From Daldinia sp. FL1419 (Eukaryota; Ascomycota; Sordariomycetes; Xylariales; Hypoxylaceae), in contig MU623343.1 in assembly GCA_025201765.1 (NCBI GenBank), forward strand, positions 372,001 through 436,000: 64,000 bases of DNA. Direction: 5' to 3'. The position numbers and the translations under genes were made by a program. The stretch's first letter is position 1; each line of letters begins with the position of its first letter. Shown in pieces: positions 12,152-23,447 of this stretch. The notes below the pieces were generated by a model, which searched no databases, was not told the origin of the DNA, and saw only the letters and a program-made list of their open reading frames with translations.

Positions 12152-13972
12152 ATGGCACCGACAACTTCCCCTTCTCTCTTCACTAATCGTCCATTAGCTA
12201 TTAAGGAAATTGTGAACGAAGCAGAAGGTTTCAAATGGGATCCCGCCATACCGATGAAGTTTTGGTTGCGCACTGCCAAAACATTATTATTAGAAGTAAA
12301 CTTGGTCATACCTATCTCGTTCCGTTGTGACGCTGACTTTTGAAATTTCCCAGGGCAGAAGCTATTTGCGCGATGGAAACTTTGCTCAAGCTTACCTCAT
12401 CTATATGCGATACCTGGACCTTGTTTCGAACAAACTGCCTAAGCATCCCGGCGCTGGAAGCCCCGAAGAAAAGAGGACTCTCCGCGAACTATGGAAATCC
12501 CTTGAGGAGGTGGTGTCCAACCTTGAGAGGATCAAGCCGATAATTGAAGATGATTATAATACCTGGGTGGCCCATTCTGAAAAACAAGGACGCCAGAAGC
12601 AAGAAGCTAGTCGTCCCAAGTCCAAAGGGCCATTGACCTACGAAGAGCGCGCGTCCCGAGACCCCGCTTTGTCTTCTACACGGCGATTGCTTGACGCTGG
12701 TGACTACCAAGATCTCGCAGTCGAACTAGCTGAGAGGGAGTTTCGCCGTAGGGATACGAATAAGGGTGGTTCTAAAAAGGTTAGACTGTCACGCGAGGAA
12801 GAGCAATCTGAACACGATGCAGGCTTCTGGGATAACTGGACCACCGAATTGGCCGATAAACAAGCTGAAGACGAGGAGCTTTTTAGAAGGCAGATGGAGT
12901 CCATGAGAAGGACATTGGATGGAGACGAGAGTGGTTACACAAATAATCACCCGCGAAAAGATTTGCACCCCTCAGCGATATCCAGCCCTTCGACAAAATA
13001 TCGATACCCATCCATCGCTCCGTCCCAGCCTATTCAATACGAGGCTGAGTACGCCCTCGTTAGAAGGCCGTTTACTCCCCAACCTCCCCGGCCGCCTAAG
13101 GAAGACATCCTTCCCGAAGTTGGTCCTGCGCCTGGCCTCCCCGCCAAGAAACCAATATCTCCTGAAAGGACACTCCCGACCCCTGAGACGTCACAGGAAC
13201 TTCCTAGCCTCCCACCGAAGGTACGCGAGGAATCACCCGGGCCCCAGAAGGAGCAGCAGCGTCTTACATTCAAGCCGGCGGCCTACCTTGAGAATGGCGA
13301 GCCACTCCGCTCCGTCTTCTTGCCTAGCCAGTTACGTAGCAAGTTTTTATCCATTGCTGCAGATAACACCAGACGTGGTCTCGAGATGTGCGGCATCCTA
13401 TGCGGAACCGCCGTTAAGAACGCCTTATTCGTGCGTTGCCTATTAATACCCGAGCAAACAAGTACGTCAGACACGTGCGAGACAGAAAATGAAAATACCA
13501 TGTTAGAGTTCTGTATGAACAATGATCTCTTAATATTAGGCTGGATTCACACGCATCCAACTCAAACTTGCTTCATGAGCTCTAGGGATCTGCATACTCA
13601 GTCTGGTTACCAAATCATGTTACCGGAGAGCATAGCCATCGTCTGTGCTCCAAAATTTGAGCCTTCGTAAGCCACCCCGTCCCCCCCCCTTGCGGACTAA
13701 CGTTTGCTTTTCAAGTCCCCTGCAATAAATCCAATTTCTAATGCTATATTTGTAGTTATGGTATATTCCGCCTTACCAAACCACCTGGTTTAGATTACAT
13801 CTTGGGTTGTACCCAGACTAGTACTTTCCATCATCACGCCATGGATAACCTCTATACGAAGGCGCAATCTCCACCAGGTCACGTTTACGAAACTGATAAG
13901 CTGGAGTTCGACGTGCACGATCTCCGGCCAGGCGGCCGCAACAACAACACCGTGCAGCACAAGAAATTTTAG
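12152..13972 (+). CDS. sst2: AMSH/Sst2-like JAMM deubiquitinase
   Basis: Zinc metalloprotease expected to cleave Lys63-linked ubiquitin chains from cargo at endosomal ESCRT sites. Exons 12152-12295, 12354-13666 and 13756-13972 join to 557 residues. The N-terminal 110 residues match the AMSH/USP8 dimerisation (MIT-like) region (SYLRDGNFAQAYLIYMRYLDL). A charged, then Pro-rich linker follows (about 130-330). The MPN+/JAMM domain follows, with the catalytic Glu in LEMCGILCG and the metal-binding GWIHTHP ... MSSRDLHTQ block. The C-terminal exon supplies YGIFRLT and the HHH-containing second zinc site, which distinguishes AMSH from other JAMM proteases. All motif residues are present. An in-frame ATG at 12122 is possible but adds nothing conserved. 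The 89-bp last intron contains a long C run. Confidence 0.93.
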
Positions 13973-15273
13973 GACATGATGTCTAATGGGATAGGTTGTG
14001 GCGCGCACGTATGCGCCCTACTCTTATACACTCTCTGCTCGTGTGGAGTGAACCGGTGCCCGGATCGGCCGGAAACCAATCACACCCGCAGTAGGGTCAA
14101 AAAGGATTGACTGGTGTGGTTTTTTTTTGTTTGATATTTGGGTTGTTGCCACCTGATTAGCGCAGCATGGCGTGGGACGGCCTCGGCACTGCATAGCATG
14201 GGCGTTACGGAGACTTTAGTTTTGTTATATTCTTGTCTCTTTCTTCTCCCGGTTTGCCAATAGGTAATAAGATCCGTCGAGGTGGGAACTCGACGAACTC
14301 GATGAACTTCACGGTTTCAATTTCAAGCATGTACTGTACCAAGCTAGAACGGTGGACTAAAGAAGCAAGTAATGAGACTGCGGTTTGAGCACGATTGACT
14401 TGAGAGAAAACTACCTAACCTATAGCTCTTGTTTCCCCCTGGAGGTCCTCCCTATTCCTCCTCATCGCACCCCAGCTACTTGAAAAAGCACTTATTCTTT
14501 GCAGAATTTGGGAGTTTTCGTTTCAACCGTCTCGTCGGACGCGCATAAACTCCCTCTCTCTAGATAAATAACATGAAATCGAGCCGCTCAATCGAAAGAA
14601 ACAAGAACAAGCAAATAAACAAAACCATGTAACTCTCTCGCGCTCTCTTTCCGTTCTGGATAATGATGATGATGATGATGTAGTAGTTGACGTGCCGTAT
14701 TTCCCTGTTTGGATAGTCCCTAGTATTCTTACAGACGAATGGTAGAATGGTGATGGTGATGATGAGATTGGCGGAAGAAACGACGATAATAACGCCCGAA
14801 CCGAAACCCAGAAAGAGGTATGTTATGTTGTTGATCTGCTTGCAATTGTCCGTAAGAGTCCCCGCGCTACGCCTCAATCTTGGAGGACTGTTGGTATGAA
14901 GAAGGAAAAAAAAAAAAGGAGAAATTGGGAATGAGAAGAATATCCGTTATATATAGAGATCCATTTCGTATATGCATATATGGAAAAGGTCCGCTTTCCA
15001 ATAGACGTCGTTGGTCGTTTCCGTTCCTCCCTGCCCGCAGGCTGTGGCATGCCCTTCGTGTCGTATGATATCGTATCGTGGTTCCAAATCAAGCCGTATG
15101 TTTGCGTTTATTTTTATTTTTTTTCTTTTCCCCTTTTTTTCGAGTGTGTGTATGTATGTGTGTGCGTAGTTCAAGCGTTGGAGCCGTCCGAGCAGAAAAA
15201 AAATAAGTCTCGGGTTTCAACATGCGTCGTAGGTGTAGTGACGGTACCCGTCGTTGGTGAAGGGATCATCTAG
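13973..15273. other. Intergenic region, no gene recognised
   Basis: Contains simple repeats (GAT/ATG trinucleotides at 14663-14681 and 14749-14765, pyrimidine-rich runs near 15110-15140 and TGTG near 15145-15165) and short domain-free open frames. Probably the 3' flanks of the two converging genes. Confidence 0.5.
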
Positions 15274-17326
15274 TCATACGACGCGCTGCTGCCGCGGGCG
15301 CGACCAGCTCTTGCGCCATACGGGGATCCCGATGACGCTGTGCCAGCGCTTGGTCGAGACGTTGCCGTTGGGGCCTGTCGGGCCGGGGATGTTGGTCTTG
15401 GAGCCGTTCTTGGAGGCGTCCTTGAGGACGGACTTGTTATCGGAGCTGGCGCGCGTGGAGCTCGCTGCCGTGTTGGAGGTTTCGGGCCCGTTTGTGGCGG
15501 GAGCGGCCTTCGCGGCATCAGTTGCTGCCTCGGTGGTTGCGGGTTGGCCTTCGGTTGCGACTTCGGTGCCGTCAGTCTCTGGGGCCTTGCCGGCTGCTTC
15601 GAGCTCGCTGGCTCCGTCGGGCTTGTTTGTCGCCTCGGCTTCGTTGAATGCTTCGCCCTCGGTTGTCTCGGGGGCCTCGATGGCTTCGGGTTCGGCGGCC
15701 TCGGGCTCTTCTACTTCGATCTTCGGGGGTTCTTCCGGCTTAACTTCTAGGATCTGGGAGCGCTTCCTTAGGCCCTCCACCTCTACCAGCGTATTTTGCC
15801 ATTCCTCGATCTCTTCGCCTTGCAATTGCTTGAAGACCCTATGTGTTGACGTGTTAGTTATGTGTAGCTTATATTACGACGGTTACGACGGTTACGAATA
15901 GAATACTTACTTCTTCATGGTTGCGTATAGGGAAAGGTCGGAAAGGAGAGTGAAGTTTTGCTTCTCGAGCCAAGCCGTCAGTCCGTTCTTCCATACGTCG
16001 ATCTCGGGGTTGAAAGAAGCGCTGAGGAATTCGGCCGCGGTATCAACCTGGTTGTCTGCAAGTAGAGTGCGGAGAACCTTGGTGAGAAAGCTTCCCAGCT
16101 TCGCCTCCTGGATTTGGCTTCGGGCGTGAGCATCCTCAATCGAATTGATGACCTGGTCTTCGACGAAAATGTCGTAAGAGTTGCTAAGAGCAGCTCCGAG
16201 GACGGTTCCGATGAGTGAGCTCTCACAGGCGCGTCCAATGAAAGCGCCGATAGCAACACCGACTGTGAAGGCAGCAGAATTTGTGCTAGTTGCAATTTCG
16301 TAATAGCATTGGTTCTAAAGTTTCCACACGTTAGGGACTGGTATGTATGAGTAGAGGGATAAACGAATAGCTCACCTCACTTCGGTCTTCATCCTTCACA
16401 CGCTGTAAGCCGGCGGCGGCGGGTCCGAAGACTGGGACTAGTTCAGTGACTATGCTTGTCCAATGTTCCCTCTCGATAGGTTCGGCACTGGAAAGAAATG
16501 GTAAGCTACCTATACTAGACTTGAATTCATAACACAGGCTTAAATACGTGGAAGGGAGCGGAGCCAGGACAAGACGGGCAAAGGCCTGTAGGACATAGTG
16601 ACAAACGTACGGCTTGGAAAAACTGAGGCGTCCCTTGCGGTTCACGATGCAGGCGCTGAGATCTATCTCGGCCGGGTGGTGGATACCCTCGTAGTTCTGG
16701 AGTTCGCCGGTGAGCCTAAGGTGGTTCGAATCCCGTACCAGGCTAAAGTTGCGGCCAGTCCGCGAGTAATGCCTCTCGTCGACCTCGAATTTGCCGTTGA
16801 TGTTGCCGTAATACTCGTCGAGGTCGATCTCCGACGTGTGGAACTTGCCATCCCTGCCGACGACCAGGCCCCGCAGGATGGCGTTATCGAGCGTCAAGCC
16901 CGCGGTGTAGAGTAGAAGTGAATCGCCGCTACGGAAAAATTAGTTACTTATATTCGTCATCATATCTCCGAATGCTCGACACGACGTCGAAATAAACTTA
17001 TAAAGAACGTACAGCTTCTGGAACTCGAGGACACCGTCCCGATTCCTGACGAACAGATCTAGATTGATGCACGTCTCTTCGGCATATGCGCCGCCTATGG
17101 TGCGCAGGCGGGCATAGAGGAATGGACCACGGAGGTGGACCGACCAGTCCTGAGCAGAACTGTACCAGCGATCCATGGTGACATCGAAGATGCCATCATT
17201 GTTGCCGATGTATTCGTTGAGGTTGAGTCTAGAGACCACCCAAGAATCATCTTCGGGGTTTCGCACCTCGGCCACGAGCCACGGCCCGCGAAGCTCGATT
17301 TGTTTCGAAGTCAGCGAGAAAGCCAT
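15274..17326 (-). CDS. Double cyanovirin-N-homology (CVNH) domain protein
   Basis: Five exons (17326-17013, 16928-16611, 16487-16376, 16314-15911, 15838-15274) join to 570 residues. Residues about 8-105 and 108-211 are two CVNH domains, recognisable from repeated blocks: LNLNEYIGNNDGIFDV / IDLDEYYGNINGKFEV, LRGPFLYARLR / LRLTGELQ and INLDLFVRNRDGVLEF / IDLSACIVNRKGRLSF. CVNH domains are mannose-binding lectin folds in fungi and ferns; the ligand here is unknown. A helical, Gly-rich hydrophobic stretch (VGVAIGAFIGRACESSLIGTVLG) follows, and then a long Glu/Ala/Thr/Pro-rich, probably disordered tail. No signal peptide, so probably cytosolic. Introns are 61-123 bp. The antisense strand of the tail carries long shadow frames because of its biased composition. 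Confidence 0.85.
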
Positions 17327-18240
17327 CGTGAGCTCTCTTTTCTTCTTCTAATCCGTTACGTTAGTATACAACTCGTATAAGTTATGGATCTGATATAGAT
17401 GGTCTAGAATAAGAAGAAGCAAAAGTAACCACTCGTAAGTGTTGAGCTGGACTCTTGAGCTGGATTTCTTTATTATTCTTCTTATTGCTCGATATTCATA
17501 AAAAAATTGAAAACTTTTACCTTTTAATCTTGGACGTGTTTTTGAGTCTACCAAGTCCCAACTCGTCTAATATCGCCATGACAGGACCAGACATATTATT
17601 ATACCTTGATCTGGCTCCATATAATTTCCCCAGGCCCCATAAACGATGCATCTTTTTTTCCTTCCTTTTTTTCATAATTCTTTCATTTTTTTTATTTTTT
17701 TTTTCACTATGCCATGTGTCTACCCTCTTTCCCGCCACCTCACAGCGATGAGCTGTAATACCTGCATGGAGCATAAACAATCCTGTCTTTTAATTGGTTG
17801 CTTCATTTGCATTGACATGCTCTTGTCTAACGGGACTTCCCCCCCGACACATGGCCGCACGGTGTTTCGAGCCCGAAACGCAAAAGCACTTTGTCGAGTT
17901 GGCAGCCGTCAAAACCAATAGGCGGGTCTTGGAACCAAATGGCCACGAATGCTTAGAGTTAGGTTCGCGATGTGGCACGAGCAGAGGCGAAGCCGCGGCT
18001 GGGAAGAACGGAGAGTGGATATGGATCACTAGGGATCACTAGGGATCATTAAGGATCACATGGGTTGATTGCATTATGGAACGCATACGATTGGGGGAAA
18101 AGATCGTATCATTCTTTTTCTGTATCGCTACACTATTATCGTTACTATCGACTTACCGCCTCAACCCAAGCTCTGTGCGGGCGGGGGGGGCGGTCGCGCC
18201 GCCGGGGGGGCGGCGCGGGGGCCGCCGAGCTCGGACCTCA

Positions 18241-18250
18241 NNNNNNNNNN
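18241..18250. other. Assembly gap (10 N) next to a GC-rich spike
   Basis: Ten unknown bases. The 65 bp to the left (18175-18235) are almost pure G/C with G7-8 runs, and the right side is T/A-rich. The gap size is probably a placeholder. Any frame crossing it is unreliable. Confidence 0.95.
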
Positions 18251-20282
18251 TTAATTCTTAATCTTTTTTTTATTTTCTCCTTTTTCCACTATAACACACC
18301 GTAGCTCTACCTCCCCCCACCCAACCAACATCTTAACGCTTTCTAACACCTTCTAACACTTTGTGCATACTTAGTCTTATGTATGCAGCATTTTATATCC
18401 AATCCCCTTTCTACGATCTTATAATCCTTACAAATTGGTCAAGCCAAATTGAAGACTATCCAAGACAAATCTTTAAAACAGTTGGTTCGTTTTGCGTAAT
18501 CCGATCGTCCTCTTCTTCATTAGGTTAATATTTCAAATCCGGCAATATTCTTCTACCTACCTTGCAAAGATTCAAAACGATCCGCATAAACTTCTTCGAC
18601 CCGCCCAGTTGATACGGACCCGTACAGAGAAAGCGCATCAATTAGATTCCTTAGTAACTTCTTCCAGTCCAAGCGAAAGGGCAGGAGGGCAGGAGGGCAG
18701 GAGGACCAAAAGAGGGATACCATGATCTGGCTCACCGTCTGATAGCCGTACAGGGCCCCCTGGCTTGCCTAAACCGTGCATACCGCGTCTCGCCCACTGT
18801 TAGGACACTGGAACTGGGACTGGACTGGGCTTCGTCGCCAGCTCAGCAAGGCGATTGGGCTTCTACTACCCTGGCTGGTGGTCCCTGCATCGAAAAATCC
18901 ACCTCTCCGCAGGCCCCATCGTTCAAACGTAAACGAAGCTCCACCAGCACCAGGCATCCATTCTTATCCATTCTTCCTTCGAGATCCGACTGAACCCGTT
19001 TCTCTCTCTCTCTCTCTCTCTTGCCCATTTCCCCCGTAACCTTGACGTCCTTCATCCCACTATCGATGCCGTCGTGACGATTGATTGATCAACACCAGCT
19101 TAGCATCGTGTCCACCAGGACCCCTTCACATGCCTTCATTCGCACTGCGCCCCAGGAAGCACATCATGACAAGCCTGATAAGAGCCGGAGTTGGGACTCG
19201 GATCTAATTGCCACCCTTGAGAGCCTGGGTCGAGCGCTTCTTGGGTCCGCGGGTCCGCTGCCGATCTCGGTGAGGATTGGGGAGGGCGGTTGTTGCCCCT
19301 CCGTTATATACGAATCAGAGCTTCGCTGGCGATGGCTGGTGATGACTGTCGCCAGACGTGGGGCGTAGTATGCGTCATGTACGCAAAAGAAGAGGTGCTT
19401 CTACATACCTCATCTGCTCATGTATAAGCAGGGTGATGCCGCTCGAACCGCGGTTCCTTTACGGCCCAGCCTCGCACGTCTTGCGCACCGACTCGGACAC
19501 CGTAGGTATAATCGCGGTGACATGGATAAACAATTCCAGTAAACGGGGTCCCGAGTGAGTCATCGGGTTCAACCCGAGTCTCGGAAGGGTCATATCGGTA
19601 TTTAAAGTACCGTAAGTATGTAATACCGTAGTTACCGGATTATAAGCCGGATTATAAGCCGGATGTTCTCGTGACTCGCGACTCGTGACTCTGGTTCATA
19701 TCTCGCGAGATGATGCTATCACCAATATCAAATGCATTGGCTGTATCTAAGCCGAAACCCGTCTATCTCGCATATGAATCGACGCGAGGGATCTATCAAG
19801 AGGTCACATTGAACAAGCAGACAAGGTTTGGTAAGCTATACTAAAATGTCACTAGAGACGTAGAGAGAGACGAAAAAGGAACTCTACCTGCTCATCGCTC
19901 GTCTTTCTCTTTTTCATCAACCCCTCCAACAAAAAAAATGAGGCGAATAATTATTTTTCTTTGGGTGTTCTAGGCGCTCACCAAAAGTAGAGCTATCGTA
20001 GTGTCTACCAAAGTTGAATATGGTGGGAAAAATTTTTTTTTTTTTTTCCTTCCTTTTGATGTGGGTGGCATGGCAGAACGAGGGGGGAAAAAGAGTTGGG
20101 CAGCATTGCCTTAGTGGTTTTCAGTGGTTCGCCTCATTCTTCAGTACCTACATAGCGTAGTAGCTTAAGGTGGTAATTCGATGTACAGCGGCATACAAAC
20201 CAACTCGACGGCTTTTTAACTTTTAACCTTAAAAAGGAAAAGGTGAAAGCATTTGCGTATGCACCGTGCCTATAGTACAGTA

Positions 20283-20745
20283 CTAGATTTAGTCTAACGT
20301 ACCCCACAAGTCAACCGATCAAACAAGTCAACCGATCAGTGAAAATACATACAAAATACGTCTGTACGTAAACGTGCGTTCTATTCAGAAAAAATTGTAT
20401 TAAAAATCGGTTTGAAAATTTGAATACTTCTTTTAAGAGTAATAATTATAGTATTTTTTCTAAATTTTGTACGATTTTTTTCAATTTATTAAAAATAAAA
20501 AACGGAAAAGTGGGTCTAAAACAGTCGATATTTTAACCAACTTCTTCTATACCCCTGGAAGAATTTTTTCAATTTTTTTATAATATCAGACTTATATAAT
20601 ATAAAACATATTAAAATTTGAAAAAATAAGATTAAGAATTCGTAAAGTTACGATTTTCAAATTTCTTTGATTTTCGGTTATATTTCGGCTGATCGGTTGA
20701 CTTGTTTGATCGGTTGACTTGTGCGGCACGTTATACTATATCTAG
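20283..20745. mobile_element. MITE-like element with 57-bp terminal inverted repeats
   Basis: The arms 20283-20339 and 20689-20745 are inverted copies with 4 mismatches in 57; the inner 35 bp are identical. Each arm contains two tandem copies of ACAAGTCAACCGATCAA. The 350-bp core is AT-rich with no ORF. TA dinucleotides flank the conserved ACGT start inside each arm (20295-20296 and the mirror position), which would fit a TA target site of a Tc1/mariner-type family, but the similarity continues about 14 bp beyond, so the exact ends are uncertain. No transposase. Confidence 0.75.
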
Positions 20746-21729
20746 CCGATTAAAGTTCGGATCTCAGTAGATCATTGGAGCTAAACCAACTCCAGCCCAG
20801 CTAAGCTATCAGCCCTACCCCACTATTCACGCCAAAATTAGTGATTATCCAATGAAATCTCGATTACGAATCTACTGGACGCCGATGCGCCTTGGATCGC
20901 ATTCCTTTCCTTCTTTGACTCTTTAATGTCGTTTTTACAAATCATATCCTATCATTTTATTGGACGGGAGTAAGCCATCGTAGATACTATCAGACTATGT
21001 GGAACAAGCCAGGAAGAGGAAGACGAAGAGGAAGACGACGACGCAGATGTGGGATTCTAATCTTGGGTTAAGTTGCGGCATACTATTTTCTTACCACACA
21101 GGGGAAGGATCGAAATCCCTTTCACCCAATTTACACCATACGTACCTACATACATCCGATTTTTACATTCAACTTTTACTTTAACGTTGTCTCAAATAGT
21201 CTCAAATAGTCGCGGTATATCGTGGATTCGTGCTTGATCGTGTTCTACGAATTAATCTTATACCGGTTATATATATCAGCATGTCGCTATAAATATAAAT
21301 TTGATAGCAATATTCCAACCCATCTTCTAGCCAAGAGGTCTACAATATCACAGGCTCAGCTCTTCGTCGAGGCAATCATGATATCCTGCCACAGAGACGT
21401 AGCATTGGGGGCCGCCACAAATCCTTTTTTCTTTTCGTGGAAGGTTGCTGCACGTAAATAATTACGCCCCCCTGGCTTTTGAGTCCTATAGACACTGAGT
21501 ATAATTGAGCGATTCTGCCCTGTGACCGCAATTTACTGCCTAATGTGCAAGCCATGTAATCCTACTTCTTAAACTTCCGTCACAGTATGTGTCGGTGGTA
21601 TGGCTACGTAATAGCCCGCTAGAAGATTTTTCTTACACAGAACGAGAAAAATCGACAATGTCGTCTACGGCGACATCTTGATCAATATCCCGATACTCCC
21701 AGGATAAGAACCAAAAGGAGAGTGGAAGA

Positions 21730-23051
21730 ATGGCCTCTACCCTGGAGACAACTCCAGATACTCGACACAATGCCACGTGGGGTATAAATGGGCTTGTCAT
21801 CGTCCTGACTATCATCTCTGTCGCCCTTCGCTTCTATACCCGTGTCTTCACACGCGCTGGGCTCAAAGCAGATGACTGGTTAATCTTATTTGCCCTCGTC
21901 ACGGCTCTGACGACCGCGGCGCTAGTAGTATGGGGCAACTCAGCAGATCCGAATGGACTCCGCGCCTCGGACAACACGGACCCAAATTATGTCTACTCAT
22001 CTTTAGATCACCTATACATCCGACTCTCCTATGCCTCATCCGTCCTCTACTTTACCGTCGCTGGTGCTACCAAGTTAGGTATCCTTCTCATGTACCATCG
22101 CATCTTCGCTGTCAGCCCGGTCTTTCGATACCAGCTATTTATCGTGAGCGCCTTGGTCGTCGGATGGTGGTTTGGGTGTACCGTTGCGGCATTGCGGAAA
22201 TGTAAGGACCTTGAGATTGGTTTAAACAGTACTCTAAATGATCCGAGGTACTGTATTAACTTCAATGTATACTGGATGGCGGCGGGGGTATGCGAGATTC
22301 TCCTCGACACCTGGGTTCTAGCCCTACCCCTAAGTGTGGTAATGAGGATGCATTACTCGATAAGGCAGAAATTCGCCGTCTCGGGGATTTTTTTGCTGGG
22401 AGCTTTGTATGTTCCCTTATCGAAGGCTTGCTTCACTTATGGTTAGTTCGCTAACGGCCTCCTAGCTCTATAGGTTCCGGTATCGTCAAAACTGTCCTCG
22501 CCTACGAGCCTGGTAGGCGGGCACTGTCGTATGCCAATACTGAAATTTGGGCGGCCTTGCACACAAGTATAGCTATAATGTGTGCCAGTCTACCTATATT
22601 CAAACCGCTTGCCGTCCGAATAGCACAGTCTTACTTCGTTGCTAAAATCACCAGCCTCTTAACCCGACGACGGAAATCTGAGAGCGGGAACTCTCAACTG
22701 AACAAAACGCCAAGCAGGGATGGGGATGAAAGCGGGCAGAGTAATGGCGACGAAAATTGTAACGACAGGCTTAGCTGCTCTTCTGAGTTCTCAATCATAG
22801 AGATGGATATAACCCAATACCGTCTGAAGCGACCAAATCCAGCTCATTCCCGTCTATCAACCGTAGATTCTGCGATCGATCGAGTGCATACCAAGGATCC
22901 ATACGAGGATATGCATGAAGTGGCTCCCCAGTTACCTCAAATCGCAAGATCAGATTCTCTAGAGCTATCGCCAGACATAAGAGATTTTATTTTACCCCCA
23001 CACAGGGAAAGTAGAAATCTGAGCTTTTGGTCGGAAACAGCATTTTACTAA
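21730..23051 (+). CDS. Fungal rhodopsin-domain 7TM membrane protein
   Basis: Exons 21730-22406 and 22466-23051 join to 420 residues. The first about 280 residues form a seven-helix bundle of the fungal rhodopsin-domain family (relatives of Pth11-like receptors without a CFEM domain). Family marks are ALRFYTRVF, ADDWLILFALV, KLGILLMYHRIF and a late block around ANTEIWAALHTSIAIMCASLP. The C-terminal 130 residues are a soluble, Ser-rich tail. I chose the acceptor CTCCTAG before 22466 because the later TATAG would break the frame into GSGIVKTVLAYEP, a conserved helix. Function in the family is poorly known; a sensory or transport role at the plasma membrane is only inferred. Confidence 0.85.
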
Positions 23052-23447
23052 CCTCGCAGGTTATGAAGGGATTTCGGGACGGCGTGTGGATATATAGGTA
23101 CCTACCTAAGGAACATTAATAACGTGATTATGTAGGTATATTATGACGAGATATGGGATGCCCTTGAATCTATTATGCTTGATATCATATCCCATAGGAG
23201 TTTTAATATATTTACCTGGTCATGATTAATATGATGATCTATTGGAAAAAGAAAGAAAAAATGTGATGCCTAGCCACCAGCAGCTGCCAGTGCAGTCCGT
23301 TACAGTTGCCAAGATGTTCGTTGTACGCTGTTTAGATATCGTTACGCTATGAACGGCCTCTATGGCAAGATACGATTAAAAGTGATTTAGTTAGCGGACC
23401 GGCCGCGCTGAAGAGCTCCTATGTAAAGAAATCATAGTTACCTTAAT
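23052..23447. other. Convergent 3' intergenic region
   Basis: About 400 bp between converging genes, with a TAGGTACCTACCTAAGG motif at 23095-23111 and nothing else seen. Confidence 0.5.

Larger units (their letters stand above)
17327..21729. other. 4.4-kb gene-poor region
   Basis: No coding frame with a recognisable family. It contains T-rich tracts (17640-17710, 20031-20047), a GC-rich spike and a 10-N gap at 18175-18250, a CT repeat at 19004-19021, a GGCAGGA tandem near 18680-18705, and an inverted-repeat element at 20283-20745 (separate entries). Open frames of 60-95 codons here look random. Confidence 0.5.

Noticed and set aside
12919..13446. 175-codon plus-strand frame
   Set aside because: Overlaps the Pro-rich linker and JAMM domain of the AMSH gene in another frame; Arg/Ser/Pro-rich shadow without motifs.
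15340..15750. 136-codon Gly/Leu/Cys-rich plus-strand frame
   Set aside because: Antisense to the biased Glu/Ala/Pro tail of the CVNH gene; it has no domain and its composition mirrors the other strand.
16715..16745. GGTTCGAATCCC, resembling a tRNA T-arm
   Set aside because: It lies inside a conserved exon of the CVNH gene; no acceptor stem or anticodon arm can be folded around it.
18065..18304. Open frames running through the N gap
   Set aside because: They depend on unknown bases and a GC-rich artefact-prone stretch.
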